A DNA stretch of 64,000 nucleotides from Prosthecobacter algae (GTDB lineage: Bacteria; Verrucomicrobiota; Verrucomicrobiia; Verrucomicrobiales; Verrucomicrobiaceae). The notes under the pieces were generated by a model. It was not told where the DNA came from and ran no database searches. It was given only the letters and a program-made list of their open reading frames with translations. A program made the position numbers and the translations under genes. Each line of letters begins with the position of its first letter. Positions within the stretch are counted from its first letter, which is position 1. The DNA is taken from contig NZ_BAABIA010000001.1 in the NCBI RefSeq assembly GCF_039542385.1, positions 682,001-746,000 on the forward strand. The letters run 5' to 3'. This document shows, in pieces, positions 11,372-20,204 of the stretch.

Positions 11372-11395
11372 GGTGGCAGGGGAGATACTAATGAA

Positions 11396-11953
11396 TCAGG
11401 CCGGGCGTTCTTCAATCCACGTCAGCACCTGCCTGCGCTGCACGGGCAGGCGGCGGTGAAAGCTGTCCTCAATGGCATGCGCAGCCTGGCCCCCGGAAGA
11501 CGCCCCTTCGCCCACCAGGCCCAGGTCTTCCGCGAGGCGGAGTTCAAAACGCTCGATCAATGCCCGACTCGGATCGTGGTCATTGAGATAGTCCAGGGCC
11601 TTGATGAGCAGCTCATGGATGGCCGGAATGGGGGCGTGCGGTTCCACCACCAAAGAGACGAGCTTAACCAAATAAGTAGCAGCGAGCACGCGCCCGTAAC
11701 TGCTGCGCAGGCCGAGGCGTGGGTTTTGCCAATGCGCCTCGACGAGGGTGTGGAGGTCACTGCTGCGGGAGTGGGTGTAGCTGATGTCGGCGGAGACAAA
11801 AAGATCCAGCAGGCCGGCGAAGGCGGACTTGGGGCGCAGCGCCCCTTTGGCAATGGTGCGGAAGAGCCCCTGCTCCGCACTGCACCACTGGACGATCAGC
11901 GTCGTCTCCGAGTAGCGTGTGCGCCCGATCAGGATGGCCTCCGTTTTTTCCAT
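11396..11953 (-). CDS. recO: DNA repair protein RecO
   Basis: The protein has 185 residues from the ATG at 11953 (MEKTEAILIGRTRYSETTLIVQW), whose N-terminal OB-fold pattern is typical of RecO (SETS/SETTLIV followed by GLFRTIAKGALRPKS). RecO helps load RecA with RecR on SSB-coated gaps. The protein is short compared with the common 230-250 residues, and the C-terminal part lacks the zinc-binding cysteines present in some RecO proteins. The open frame extends upstream to 12223 but overlaps the divergent aminotransferase gene there, so the short start is preferred. The next gene downstream on the same strand is the cysteine desulfurase, 24 bases away. Confidence 0.82.
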   Translation of the reverse strand: MEKTEAILIGRTRYSETTLIVQWCSAEQGLFRTIAKGALRPKSAFAGLLDLFVSADISYTHSRSSDLHTLVEAHWQNPRLGLRSSYGRVLAATYLVKLVSLVVEPHAPIPAIHELLIKALDYLNDHDPSRALIERFELRLAEDLGLVGEGASSGGQAAHAIEDSFHRRLPVQRRQVLTWIEERPA

Positions 11954-12064
11954 GGGTGAGTATGTCCCATTCAAACGGGTCCGCTGCAAGCAGTGCCATT
12001 TTTCCTGTGGCGGTGACAGGTCCGCTGATTGCATGGGCCAGGAAGCTGCGTTGTATTTCCACCC

Positions 12065-13192
12065 ATGCTTACCGAATCTTCCCGGCTCCGCGATTTTCCC
12101 ACGCTGCAAGGCATCACTTACCTGAACACCGCCGCCGAGAGCATCCCGCCCCTGTCCGTAGGTAAGGCATTGCAGGACTATTGGCAGGACAAAACACGCG
12201 GGATGCGCGGGCGCGAAGGACACTTTGCCGCGGTGGAAAACTGCCGGGAGATCAGCGCCAAAATGCTGGGCCTGACGACGGAGGAGGTTTCCTTTTGCTC
12301 TTGCAGTTCGGAGGCCTACAACCTCCTGGCCAGTGCGCTGAATCTGGGAGCTGGGGATGAGGTGGTGGTGACGGATCTGGACTTTCCCGCTGGGGCGACT
12401 CCCTGGCTGCGGGCAGTGCAGCCGCCGGTGGTGCGCCTGTGGAAGGCTGCGGAGGGAGAGCTAAACGCGGCAGATTTGGCTCCATTGCTGAATGAAAAGA
12501 CGAAGCTGGTGCAGGTCTCCCTGGTGAGCTTTTTCAATGGCCACCGCATCGCCTGGACGGCCCTGCATGAGGCCGTGCGCAGGCTGGCACCGAATGCGCT
12601 CATCTCCGTGGACATCACCCAGGCGTTTGGCCGTGTGGAGCTGAACTGTCCCGGTGCCGACATCCTCATCAGCAGCACCCACAAATGGACCCTGGGTGTA
12701 CATGGAGGCTGCATCATCGGCGTGCCAAAACGGAACGCCCAACGTCTGACGACCCATGCGGGTGGCTGGTACCATTTGAGCAACGCCTTTGATGCGGACC
12801 GTTTTGACCGTGCCGTGACCAAGCATGGCGCGCTGAGTTTCTCCGTGGGCATGCCGAACTTTGCCGCGCTCTATGCCCTGAATGCCGCGTTGCGTTACGT
12901 GGATGGCGTAGGCGTGGCCACCATCTCGGCCCATGCGGATCCGCTGGTGCGGGAGCTTTATGAAGGTCTCATCGCGCTGGGTTTGAAACCCATGTGTCCG
13001 CTGCATGTGGACCTGCCTACGGGGATCATCGCCTTCATGCATGAACGCAGTGGCGAAATCCACGCAGCCCTGGAAAAAGCCGACGTGCATGTGATGCACA
13101 GCGCCGGGCGCATTCGCCTGGCCGCGCATGGCTACAACACGCAGGCCGATGTCCGGCGGGCTCTTGAGGTGCTGGGCTCCTGCATGGGATAA
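12065..13192 (+). CDS. Class V aminotransferase / cysteine desulfurase-like PLP protein
   Basis: The 375-residue PLP enzyme starts at 12065 (MLTESSRLRDFPTLQGITYLNTAA). The PLP-binding lysine is in ILISSTHKWTLGVHGG, and an aspartate-containing segment ISVDITQAFGRVEL precedes it. Members include selenocysteine lyase, isopenicillin N epimerase and CsdA-like enzymes. The C-terminal loop that carries the catalytic cysteine in desulfurases reads HVMHSAGRIRLAAHGYN here, without a cysteine. Desulfurase activity is therefore not supported and the substrate is unknown. It is divergently transcribed from recO with about 110 bases between the start codons. Confidence 0.82.
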   Translation: MLTESSRLRDFPTLQGITYLNTAAESIPPLSVGKALQDYWQDKTRGMRGREGHFAAVENCREISAKMLGLTTEEVSFCSCSSEAYNLLASALNLGAGDEVVVTDLDFPAGATPWLRAVQPPVVRLWKAAEGELNAADLAPLLNEKTKLVQVSLVSFFNGHRIAWTALHEAVRRLAPNALISVDITQAFGRVELNCPGADILISSTHKWTLGVHGGCIIGVPKRNAQRLTTHAGGWYHLSNAFDADRFDRAVTKHGALSFSVGMPNFAALYALNAALRYVDGVGVATISAHADPLVRELYEGLIALGLKPMCPLHVDLPTGIIAFMHERSGEIHAALEKADVHVMHSAGRIRLAAHGYNTQADVRRALEVLGSCMG

Positions 13193-13212
13193 GCGAAGCC
13201 TGGAGATCAATC

Positions 13213-14094
13213 TTAGTTCTTCGCAGGTGCCAGGGGCGTCTGGAAGTGGGTTTTAAAGTAGTCGCCGAGAGCGGCGGCGAGAGCCTGGGCAAAGCGGCGC
13301 TGATTGGCTTCTGTGTCGCGGACGCCATTCCAAGGGCACTCGACCTGGATGGCGCTGACGGTGCCGCCATCACGGGAGCCGTGGGCGGCTATGTCGTAGG
13401 AACCGCTGAAGTAGATGGCCTTGCCGGGGGAGGGCTTGGAGGGGCTGGGGATGGAGCGGAAGTCGCGGGCCTCGAGCATGGCCCCGAGGCTTTGCGGACC
13501 GCGGATGAGCTGGGCAAAGGTCTGCGGGGAGCGCAGGTCCAGCTCGCGCACACTGGTCAGGCGGAGAAATTTGGGATCGCTGTTGAGGGCTTCATCGGAG
13601 GTGTTGAGCAGACTGCCGGAGATGAGGTAGCCAAGTTCCACGCGCTCATCCTCATGGCGGTGGCCGTGGAGGTCCAGGGTGAGGCCAGCACCGTGGCTGC
13701 GGGCGATTTGCTTTTCCACTTCCTCGGCGGAGTCGTGAAAACGTTTCCAGGTGGCGGTGGCCATGGGATCGCCCTGGGCGGCCTCGCTCAGCTCGCGGTT
13801 GCAGTCCAGTTTGGACCGATGCAGGCGGCAGATGACCAGATGTGGGGTGCCGCCGTAGAGCTTCTTGAGTTCTTCAGAAATAATCAGGCTCAGTTCGGCG
13901 GTGTTGGTGTCTTTGGCGGTCACCCCATAACGGCGTGCCAGGATGTTGGCGGGTTTGAGATCGCCGCCGTGAGGCACGGTGAGGATGATTGGCAGACTGC
14001 CAGGGCGGACATCCACATACTTGGAAACTTCTTCCGCGCGAAGGGTCAGGACGGAGGCGGCAAGGGTGAGAAGGAGCGTGCTTTTCCCAAACAT
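13213..14094 (-). CDS. Secreted N-formylglutamate amidohydrolase-fold protein
   Basis: The ATG at 14094 gives 293 residues with a signal peptide (MFGKSTLLLTLAASVLTLRA). Sequence patterns such as PIILTVPHGGDLKP, RLHRSKLDCNRE and LTLDLHGHRHEDERVELGY match the zinc-binding N-formylglutamate amidohydrolase fold, with His and Glu/Asp ligands in HGG and DLHGH. Export suggests that the substrate is not histidine-degradation formylglutamate but something in the periplasm; this is inference. A longer frame reaching to 14769 overlaps the divergent PQQ-like gene and was rejected. No histidine utilisation genes are nearby. Confidence 0.75.
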   Translation of the reverse strand: MFGKSTLLLTLAASVLTLRAEEVSKYVDVRPGSLPIILTVPHGGDLKPANILARRYGVTAKDTNTAELSLIISEELKKLYGGTPHLVICRLHRSKLDCNRELSEAAQGDPMATATWKRFHDSAEEVEKQIARSHGAGLTLDLHGHRHEDERVELGYLISGSLLNTSDEALNSDPKFLRLTSVRELDLRSPQTFAQLIRGPQSLGAMLEARDFRSIPSPSKPSPGKAIYFSGSYDIAAHGSRDGGTVSAIQVECPWNGVRDTEANQRRFAQALAAALGDYFKTHFQTPLAPAKN

Positions 14095-14175
14095 GCGCGC
14101 AGCGTACGCAGAGGTGGAAGATTCTGTCCAGTCTGGAAGACAGTTGTGGGCCCGAACCTGCGTTGATTCCCATCC

Positions 14176-15477
14176 ATGATGCGTCTTTCCCTGTTCCTGC
14201 CTTTTGTCCTCGTTTCCTCCGGCTTTGCTGAAAACTGGCCCGAATGGCGTGGCGTAGGTGGCCAGGGGCAGAGCACGGCAAAGGGCCTGCCGGAGACCTG
14301 GAGCGAGACCAGCGGTGTGGCATGGAAGACCGAGCTGCCCGGGCGTGGCCACTCCACCCCCGTGGCCTGGGGCGAGCACCTTTGGGTGACGACGGCCCTC
14401 GAAAAGGCGGCGAAGCCGGAGGATGCCGAGCGCCGTCTGAAGGCGAACACCGGGGACCAGCCAGTCACGGTGCTGGATTCCGTCAGCCTTCGCGCTGTGT
14501 GTGTGGACAAGGCCAGCGGCAAGATCCTGCATGACATTGAACTGCTGAATGTGAAGGAGCCACAGTGGGTGCACCAACTGAACAGTTACGCCTCGCCCAG
14601 CCCCATCATCGAGGAGGGGCGGCTGTATGCGCACTTTGGCAGCTTTGGTACGGCCTGCCTGGACACGATGACGCAGAGCGTGCTGTGGCGGAACCAGGAT
14701 GTGCAGATCATGCATGAAAACGGCCCTGGCTCCACGCCCGTGCTGTGGGAGGACAGGCTGATCATCCACTTCGATGGCAGCGACCAGCAGTTCATCGCCG
14801 CTTTTGACAAGGCCACCGGCAAGCTGGTGTGGAAGACCACGCGGACGGGTGAGATGCGGGAAAATCCACAGCAGCGCAAGGCTTATGGCACGCCGCTGAT
14901 GGTGACGATGAACGGGCAGCCCACGGTGGTCAGTCCGGCGGCGGACTGGCTGTATGGCTATGCGCCGGATACTGGCAAGGAACTGTGGAAGCTGCCGTAT
15001 GGGGAGCTGGGCTTTTCCATGTCCGTGAGGCCGGTGGCCGATGACAGCCAGGTTTACATCAGCACCTGCTTTGGAAAATCCCAGGTGATGGCCGTGAAGT
15101 ACGCGGGCCTGAAGACCCCTGAAGTGGCCTGGCGTAACAACAAGAATGCCCCCAAGATGTGCTCACCCGTGCTGGCGGGGGATCTGCTGTTTTACGTGGA
15201 TGACGGCGGCATCGTGAGCTGTGTGGAGGTGAAGACGGGCGAGGCTTTGTATCGCGAACGGTTAGGTGGAAAGTTCAGCGCCTCGCCCATCCTGGCCGAT
15301 GGCAAGGTGTACTTCGCCAGCCGCGAAGGCGTGGTCACGGTGATCCCTGCTGCGCGTGAGTTCAAAATCCTGGCACAAAACACCCTGGACGGAGGCCTGA
15401 TGGCCAGCCCGATTGCTCTGGACGGGGCGCTGTATCTGCGCACGGACAAGGCGCTGTATCGCATCGCCGGAAAGTAA
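14176..15477 (+). CDS. Secreted PQQ-binding-like beta-propeller protein
   Basis: The 433-residue protein begins with a signal peptide (MMRLSLFLPFVLVSSGFA) and then NWPEWRGVGGQGQS, the standard opening of verrucomicrobial and planctomycete quinoprotein-like propellers. Repeated blades carry the pattern A.DK.TGK..W (AFDKATGKLVWKT, APDTGKELWKLPYG, VEVKTGEALYRERL). Classical quinoprotein dehydrogenase residues for PQQ and calcium cannot be verified, so the protein may be a structural or sugar-binding propeller and not an enzyme. It is followed by a gene on the opposite strand whose terminator lies between them. Confidence 0.83.
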   Translation: MMRLSLFLPFVLVSSGFAENWPEWRGVGGQGQSTAKGLPETWSETSGVAWKTELPGRGHSTPVAWGEHLWVTTALEKAAKPEDAERRLKANTGDQPVTVLDSVSLRAVCVDKASGKILHDIELLNVKEPQWVHQLNSYASPSPIIEEGRLYAHFGSFGTACLDTMTQSVLWRNQDVQIMHENGPGSTPVLWEDRLIIHFDGSDQQFIAAFDKATGKLVWKTTRTGEMRENPQQRKAYGTPLMVTMNGQPTVVSPAADWLYGYAPDTGKELWKLPYGELGFSMSVRPVADDSQVYISTCFGKSQVMAVKYAGLKTPEVAWRNNKNAPKMCSPVLAGDLLFYVDDGGIVSCVEVKTGEALYRERLGGKFSASPILADGKVYFASREGVVTVIPAAREFKILAQNTLDGGLMASPIALDGALYLRTDKALYRIAGK

Positions 15478-15509
15478 AGGCGGGCGAGAGGGCTCCAATA
15501 ATCCGACAC

Positions 15510-15541
15510 AAAAAAGCCCGCCCTCTTGCGTAGGGCGGGCT
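15510..15541 (-). terminator. Rho-independent terminator of the DUF1080 gene
   Basis: A 10-bp GC-rich stem (AGCCCGCCCT/AGGGCGGGCT, seven-base loop) is followed on the minus strand by TTTTT. It lies 18 bases beyond the stop at 15559. Confidence 0.85.
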
Positions 15542-15558
15542 AAGGAAGGGAAGTCAGC

Positions 15559-16554
15559 TTACTTCACCACGGGGCGGAGCACCATGTTGCGGAAGTCCAC
15601 ATTGGTGTGGTCGCCCTGGAGGAAGAGGGGGCCGGGTTTAGATTCGTCGCTGGTCAGCGCACCACCGGTGCAGCCGAGCACAGGCTGGTTATCGATGATC
15701 GTCTTGCCGTTGAGGATCACGGTCAGGTGGCGGTCCACCAGGGTGATGTCCATCGTTTGCCATTCGCCGATGGCCTTTTCAGCGGCTACAGATGGAGTGA
15801 TGCGGCTGTAAAGTGCGCCCATGTGGTGGGAGTCGAGAGGCCGGCCAAAGCTTTCCATCACCTGCACTTCATAGATGCCGCGCAGGTAGATGCCGCTGTT
15901 GCTGTTTTCCTGGGTGCGGACTTCCAGCTTCAGATTGAAGTCTTCGAACTCAGCGTCAGTGCGCAGGTTGCCGAAGTGTTTGCCGGGCTCTTTCACCACG
16001 CGGTTGATCAGGGCTCCGTCCTCGACGCCCCAGCCATTCAGGTCATCGGCCTTGATGAGGCGCCAGCCACTGAGGTCCTTGCCATTGAAAAGGTTGACCG
16101 GCTCACCAAACTTCACCTTGGCCAGATCAGGCGTTGCCGGGATGGCGGGGATGCGTTTGCCGACGAATTCGGCCTGACCGAAGGTCTTGCCATCAGCTTT
16201 GGCCTTCACGGTGCTGCCAGTGAGGCTGTCGCCGGAAACTTTTACCGTGAGGGTTTCAGTCACTTTTTCGGTGATCTCCTTGCCTTGCTTATCCTTGCGC
16301 TTGGCATTGGAGAGGCGGGTGACGATGAGGCTGTCACCTTCGATCTTTGTGCCATCGGTTGGCAGCACGCTGCCACCGCCCCAGAGTACGCTGGAGGAAA
16401 GGGCTCCGCCTTTTTCTTCCACGCCCAGCCAGCCAGCGCGATCACCCTGGAGGGTGAGGGCCCAGCGGCCCATGAAAGGATTTTCAGCAGCCTGGGCCAG
16501 GGTGGTGAAACCGAGGGTAGCCAGAAGGAAGAGATGACGGCGTGTGGTAATCAT
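15559..16554 (-). CDS. Secreted DUF1080 protein (3-keto-disaccharide hydrolase family)
   Basis: The 331-residue protein from the ATG at 16554 starts MITTRRHLFLLATLGFTTLAQA, a signal peptide with an RR pair. Residues from about 145 form the DUF1080 lectin-like jelly roll: LFNGKDLSGWRLI, GWGVEDGALINRV, FEDFNLKLEVRTQENSNSG, IYLRGIYEVQVMESFG, EWQTMDITLVDRHLTVILNG and GPLFLQGDHTNVDFRNM. Family members hydrolyse 3-keto-glycosides or bind glycans and are greatly expanded in this phylum. The N-terminal 120 residues form a separate beta-rich region. No Gfo/Idh/MocA sugar oxidoreductase, the usual partner, is adjacent. Confidence 0.88.
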   Translation of the reverse strand: MITTRRHLFLLATLGFTTLAQAAENPFMGRWALTLQGDRAGWLGVEEKGGALSSSVLWGGGSVLPTDGTKIEGDSLIVTRLSNAKRKDKQGKEITEKVTETLTVKVSGDSLTGSTVKAKADGKTFGQAEFVGKRIPAIPATPDLAKVKFGEPVNLFNGKDLSGWRLIKADDLNGWGVEDGALINRVVKEPGKHFGNLRTDAEFEDFNLKLEVRTQENSNSGIYLRGIYEVQVMESFGRPLDSHHMGALYSRITPSVAAEKAIGEWQTMDITLVDRHLTVILNGKTIIDNQPVLGCTGGALTSDESKPGPLFLQGDHTNVDFRNMVLRPVVK

Positions 16555-16617
16555 GGTCGGAACGAACAGAGACAACGTCACGAAACAGGGGTAGTCTTGC
16601 GATGCAAGCGGCTAAAT

Positions 16618-17232
16618 TTAAACGAGCGCCGATTGGCGGCGTGCCTGCGGGGCCTTGAAAAGCACCGCTTCAGCATTGGCCACCGGATTCGCTTGGCGAA
16701 AGTCCAGGTACCCATGGATGTAGTCGGCATCCACTTCCGCCTCGGGGTGTAGGCAGCGCCACTGCACGGCATTGATGAAAAAGCTGTGGGTGAAGATGCT
16801 GATGTGCTGCTCCCGCCGTGTGGCCAGTGTTTTGATAAGGTCATCCACACGACCGATAAAACTCGCGAAGCTCTCTGCGCCCACTCCTTCACAATGCAGG
16901 GGATCTCGGCGCTGCCAGTACCCCCGGGCACCGGGGCTACGCTGGGCCTCCGTGGTGTTCGCATACTGGATTTCATTCAGGTAGGTGAACTCATGCACGG
17001 GCCAGATCTCCACCGGGACCTCCGGGAAGCGGGCACGGAGAGGTGCTGCCGTCTGGTGCGTGCGGATGTAGGGCGAAACCACGATGAGCTCCGGCGGCTG
17101 GGGAAACTGCGCCACCAGCGCCAGGGCCTGGGCTTCTCCCAAGGCACTTAGCGGGATGCAGGCTGGAGTTTTGGAGACACCACCGGAATTAGCGATGCTT
17201 TCTCCGTGGCGGATGAGTTGGATCAGGGGCAT
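16618..17232 (-). CDS. Histidine phosphatase family protein (phosphoglycerate mutase-like)
   Basis: The 204-residue cytoplasmic protein starts MPLIQLIRHGESIANSGG, with the catalytic RHG motif at residues 8-10. A second conserved histidine is in HISIFTHSFFINAV, and the middle has VVSPYIRTHQTAAPL. It could dephosphorylate small phosphorylated metabolites or act on phosphoproteins; the substrate is unknown. It lies 18 bases downstream of, and on the same strand as, the metallophosphoesterase gene, so the two are probably one operon of phosphatases. Confidence 0.83.
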   Translation of the reverse strand: MPLIQLIRHGESIANSGGVSKTPACIPLSALGEAQALALVAQFPQPPELIVVSPYIRTHQTAAPLRARFPEVPVEIWPVHEFTYLNEIQYANTTEAQRSPGARGYWQRRDPLHCEGVGAESFASFIGRVDDLIKTLATRREQHISIFTHSFFINAVQWRCLHPEAEVDADYIHGYLDFRQANPVANAEAVLFKAPQARRQSALV

Positions 17233-17250
17233 TCGAGGGGGGCTTGGGAT

Positions 17251-18174
17251 TTAATGAGTCGCTGTGAGGTATTTCTGGGCGCTGAGCTTTTGCTCACCCT
17301 CCCAGCGATACGCCACCAGCGGACCTCCGCGCGCTGCGCTGTAATCCAGGCAGGCGATGTTGTCAGCCAGCGGTGCTTTTTCTTTGTGGGGTGGCATCCA
17401 GTAGTGGCCGCAGAAGACCGGAGGCTCCTCGGGCGCATAGCAGGGGATGCGCCTGAGGTGGCAGTCCTCCGCGTCGCCTTCGGCCTCAAAGGGCTCTGGC
17501 ATGGCCAGGGCGGTCACTGGCGAGGCCTCGGGAATGTCCCACCAGCGCACCCGCACACTGCGGCGCGGGATGTTTTCTTTGTCATGAAACACTAGGCCGG
17601 CGGGCATCGAAAGCTCCGGCCCTTTCAGCGCATTTTCGGCGGCGCGGAATTCCGGTGTGCCCCGGGTGGCGCAGGCGCGGAGGAAGCCGGGATCTTCGAT
17701 GCTCTTACCCGCCAGCCGGGGCAGGCGTTTGCCATCCCAGCAGGCATGCACCGCGCGCAATCCGCCGAGATCTAGAAACATGGGCAGGCGCTTCATCCAC
17801 AGCAGCCATTCCTGCCACTCAGCCGGGTGATTTTCAAACTGGGCCAGGGTGGCACGCTGGCCGCCCCTGTTCTGTTTTTCACTGCGCAGGAAACCGCCCT
17901 GGCCGTCCGAGGTGAGGGCACACACGCAATTGTATTCGTGGTTGCCCATGATGGCCAGCGCATCGCCTCCCTCCACCATGCCTCGCACGGTGTGCAGCAC
18001 CTCGCGGATAGCCGGACCGCGGTCAATGTAGTCGCCCAGGAAGATCACCTTTCTCCCTTCCGGGTGGCGGTGGGTGTCGCCGTGTGGCCGGTAGCCCAGG
18101 TGCTGGAGGAGACAGGCCAGTTTCCCATGCTGGCCGTGAATGTCTCCGATGAGGTCGTAGGGTTGCGCTTTCAT
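17251..18174 (-). CDS. Metallophosphoesterase (PrpA/ApaH-like)
   Basis: The 307-residue protein has all signature motifs of the calcineurin-like metallophosphoesterases: GDIHGQ at residues 10-15, GDYIDRGP near 47, GNHEYN near 76, and late histidines in VHACWDG and FCGHYWMP. The spacing is closest to bacterial PrpA-type protein phosphatases and diadenosine tetraphosphatases. Specificity cannot be assigned from motifs. It is the first gene of a likely two-gene unit with the histidine phosphatase downstream and is divergent from the LysR-type regulator. Confidence 0.85.
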   Translation of the reverse strand: MKAQPYDLIGDIHGQHGKLACLLQHLGYRPHGDTHRHPEGRKVIFLGDYIDRGPAIREVLHTVRGMVEGGDALAIMGNHEYNCVCALTSDGQGGFLRSEKQNRGGQRATLAQFENHPAEWQEWLLWMKRLPMFLDLGGLRAVHACWDGKRLPRLAGKSIEDPGFLRACATRGTPEFRAAENALKGPELSMPAGLVFHDKENIPRRSVRVRWWDIPEASPVTALAMPEPFEAEGDAEDCHLRRIPCYAPEEPPVFCGHYWMPPHKEKAPLADNIACLDYSAARGGPLVAYRWEGEQKLSAQKYLTATH

Positions 18175-18245
18175 TGCACCCTCAGCATGGCGCAGGACGT
18201 GACTTGAAAAACATCGGCAATTGCAGGATACATGATTGAAAAGTC

Positions 18246-19169
18246 ATGTTTGAAAATCTCTTCTCCAAAGGTGGCCTCACACTGGACCGGCTGCGCAGTT
18301 TCATGCAGATGGCCCAGGCGGGCAGCATTGCCAAGGCCGCGCCGGATGACACAAACCGGCAGAGCCAGATCAGTCGTCAGATACGAGAACTGGAGCAGTT
18401 CTTCGGCACGGAGCTGACTTGTCGCCGGGGCAAGACGCTTTCTCTTTCTCCCGCTGGCGAACGTTTGGCCACCCTGATTCAGGAGCAGTTGCAAGACCTG
18501 GAAGACTTCCGGCGCGAGCAGTCTGGGCAGGCCAAATCCTTCACCATCGGTACCGGGGCCAGCGTGCTGGAGTGGCTGGTCATGCCCGCCCTGCCGCAGA
18601 TCGCCAGCCTGCTCGGTGGGGCCAATCTCAGCGTGGTGCCCTACCGCAGTCGCAACCTAGCTGAGGCCATCAGCGATGGCCGGGTGGACTTCGCCGTCAT
18701 CCGCCAGGATGCGCTGGCCCCGAATGCCCGGGTGGAAAAGCTCACTCGCCTGGGTTTCGTCCTGTGCATCCCCCGGCGGCTGTTGAAAAAAGGCGTCCGT
18801 GATGCCACCCAGCCCAGCCTTTGGCAGACGCTCCCCTTTGCCGCCGGGCGAGATGGCGGCCAGATGGACAAGGCCCTGCGCAATGCCATGGCCGAGGCCG
18901 GGGTGGACTTCCATCCGCAGTTCGAGTGCGGCTCCATGCTTCAGGTTAGGCAGCTCGTGGAGATGGGCGCCTGTGCCGCCGTGCTGCCGGAGATCGGCGT
19001 GCGCGGCCTGGATGAAAAGGAGATCCTGCTCAGCCCCTTTGCCCCCATGCGGAACTACGGGCGGAGCCTCGTCCTGCACTGGAACGAGCGTCAGATGCGC
19101 CGCCGCGGCCTGGAGCTCTCCCAGATCCGTGCTGTGGCACGCCTGCTAAAAGACGCGGCGGCGAAGTAG
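18246..19169 (+). CDS. LysR-family transcriptional regulator
   Basis: The 307-residue protein has an N-terminal winged helix-turn-helix (LDRLRSFMQMAQAGSIAKAA, then SQISRQIRELEQFFGTELTCR, LSLSPAGERL) and a C-terminal periplasmic-binding-like effector domain from about residue 95. LysR regulators usually control the divergent neighbour, here the metallophosphoesterase/histidine phosphatase pair; that target is inference. The start-to-start interval is 71 bases, room for a shared control region. The HTH second helix carries an unusual PDDTNRQSQ stretch compared with the normal SQPALSRQI pattern. Confidence 0.85.
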   Translation: MFENLFSKGGLTLDRLRSFMQMAQAGSIAKAAPDDTNRQSQISRQIRELEQFFGTELTCRRGKTLSLSPAGERLATLIQEQLQDLEDFRREQSGQAKSFTIGTGASVLEWLVMPALPQIASLLGGANLSVVPYRSRNLAEAISDGRVDFAVIRQDALAPNARVEKLTRLGFVLCIPRRLLKKGVRDATQPSLWQTLPFAAGRDGGQMDKALRNAMAEAGVDFHPQFECGSMLQVRQLVEMGACAAVLPEIGVRGLDEKEILLSPFAPMRNYGRSLVLHWNERQMRRRGLELSQIRAVARLLKDAAAK

Positions 19170-19175
19170 GTCATC

Positions 19176-19297
19176 GACCTTTCCAACGTCCCTCCAGGAC
19201 GTTGGTGAAATCGGAGCGGTTGGGTCGTTCGGTCCGGTGGTTCCCGACTGCTTCGCAGTCTTCACCACCGGCTACTCTCCGCGCTCCCTCCGGGAGC
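19176..19297 (+). repeat. REP-like repeat unit, left copy
   Basis: This 122-bp unit begins GACCTTTCCAACGTCC and ends CTCCCTCCGGGAGC. It contains three palindromes: CCAACGTCC/GGACGTTGG, GGTGGT/ACCACC around GACTGCTTCGCAGTC, and GCTCCC/GGGAGC. It is roughly 85 percent identical by eye to the unit at 19826-19946 and to the reverse complement of 20039-20159. It lies at the 3' side of the transposase gene. Confidence 0.8.
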
Positions 19298-19308
19298 ACG
19301 GGGCGATC

Positions 19309-19755
19309 TCACCAAAGGTATTTCGCATCGTATTCGACCATGCCTCGCTCCAGCATTTCCACGTACTCCTCCTGAAAGGTTTTGACCCGATGATGGGCTT
19401 CTTGATTGAGCACATAAGCACGTACCGCTTCTAGGCTTGATGCGCTGACGGTGAAGGCCCCATAGCCTTCCTGCCAGGCGAAACCTACCCAGCGCCATTC
19501 CTCGTGGATCCAGCGTGAGGACACGCTTTTAATCCGCTGAACAACCTGTGCCAGACTGTGGGTGGGCCGCAGGCCTGCAAGCACATGGACATGATCCCCC
19601 GTGCCTCCAATGGCATGGGCAAGACCGCCTTCGGTGCGGATCAACCCACCCAAATATTCGTGCAGACGGTCGCGAGTGGAGGGAGCGAACCACGCCTCAC
19701 GGTTCTTGGTGCTGAAGACCAGGTGGTAGTGAAGGGAGGTGTGCGTAGACGCCAT
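19309..19755 (-). mobile_element. REP-associated tyrosine transposase (RAYT, IS200-like Y1)
   Basis: The 148-residue protein from the ATG at 19755 is a Y1_Tnp transposase. It has the start SLHYHLVFSTKNREAWF, the metal-binding HUH motif in GTGDHVHVLAGL, and the candidate catalytic tyrosine in FAWQEGYGAFTVSASS. RAYT proteins are domesticated IS200/IS605 relatives that cleave and move REP palindromes rather than themselves. The gene is flanked on both sides by copies of the same palindrome-rich unit, exactly the arrangement expected. An upstream in-frame extension to 19917 would read through the repeat and is not used. The protein appears intact. Confidence 0.9.
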
Positions 19756-19825
19756 AACCAAAAGGATGGATGGAGGAAATTGGTCCCCGCATGTTTCATC
19801 AGGATGAAAGGTCGTCAACGGCAAT

Positions 19826-19946
19826 GACCTTTCCAGCGTCCTTCCAGGACGCCTCTGAAATCGGGGCGTTGGGTCGTTCGATCCGGTGGTTCCTGACCGC
19901 TCCGCAGTCTCCACCACCGGCTACCCTCCGCACTCCCTCCGGGAGC
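19826..19946 (+). repeat. REP-like repeat unit, right copy 1 (same orientation as left)
   Basis: This 121-bp unit starts GACCTTTCCAGCGTCCTTCC and ends at CTCCCTCCGGGAGC, with the same three palindromes as the copy at 19176-19297. It lies about 70 bases upstream of the transposase start. Confidence 0.8.
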
Positions 19947-20038
19947 AAAGCCTGCGGTTTGAGACACGCGTGTGTTTGCCACGTTCCCTGAGGGAGCATG
20001 GCCTGAGGGTCGTACTGCTGTTGATCAATCCCCGCCTT

Positions 20039-20159
20039 GCTCCCGGAGGGAGCCTGGAAAGTAGCCGGTGGTGGAGGTGGCGGAGCCACCGGGAACCACC
20101 GGTTTTGCCAACGAGGGACTCCCATCTTCATGGCGTCCTGGAAGGACGCTGGAAAGGTC
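20039..20159 (-). repeat. REP-like repeat unit, right copy 2 (inverted)
   Basis: Reading the minus strand, this stretch starts GACCTTTCCAGCGTCCTTCC and runs through GGTGGTTCCC and ACCACCGGCTAC to GGAGC, so it is an inverted copy of 19826-19946. The two copies form a large inverted repeat with a 92-bp centre that itself contains a CTCCC/GGGAG-type palindrome near 19985-19999. Confidence 0.78.
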
Positions 20160-20204
20160 GATAACCCAACCCATGTCGAGCTTCCTCAGGCCCCCCTCCA
20201 TCCC

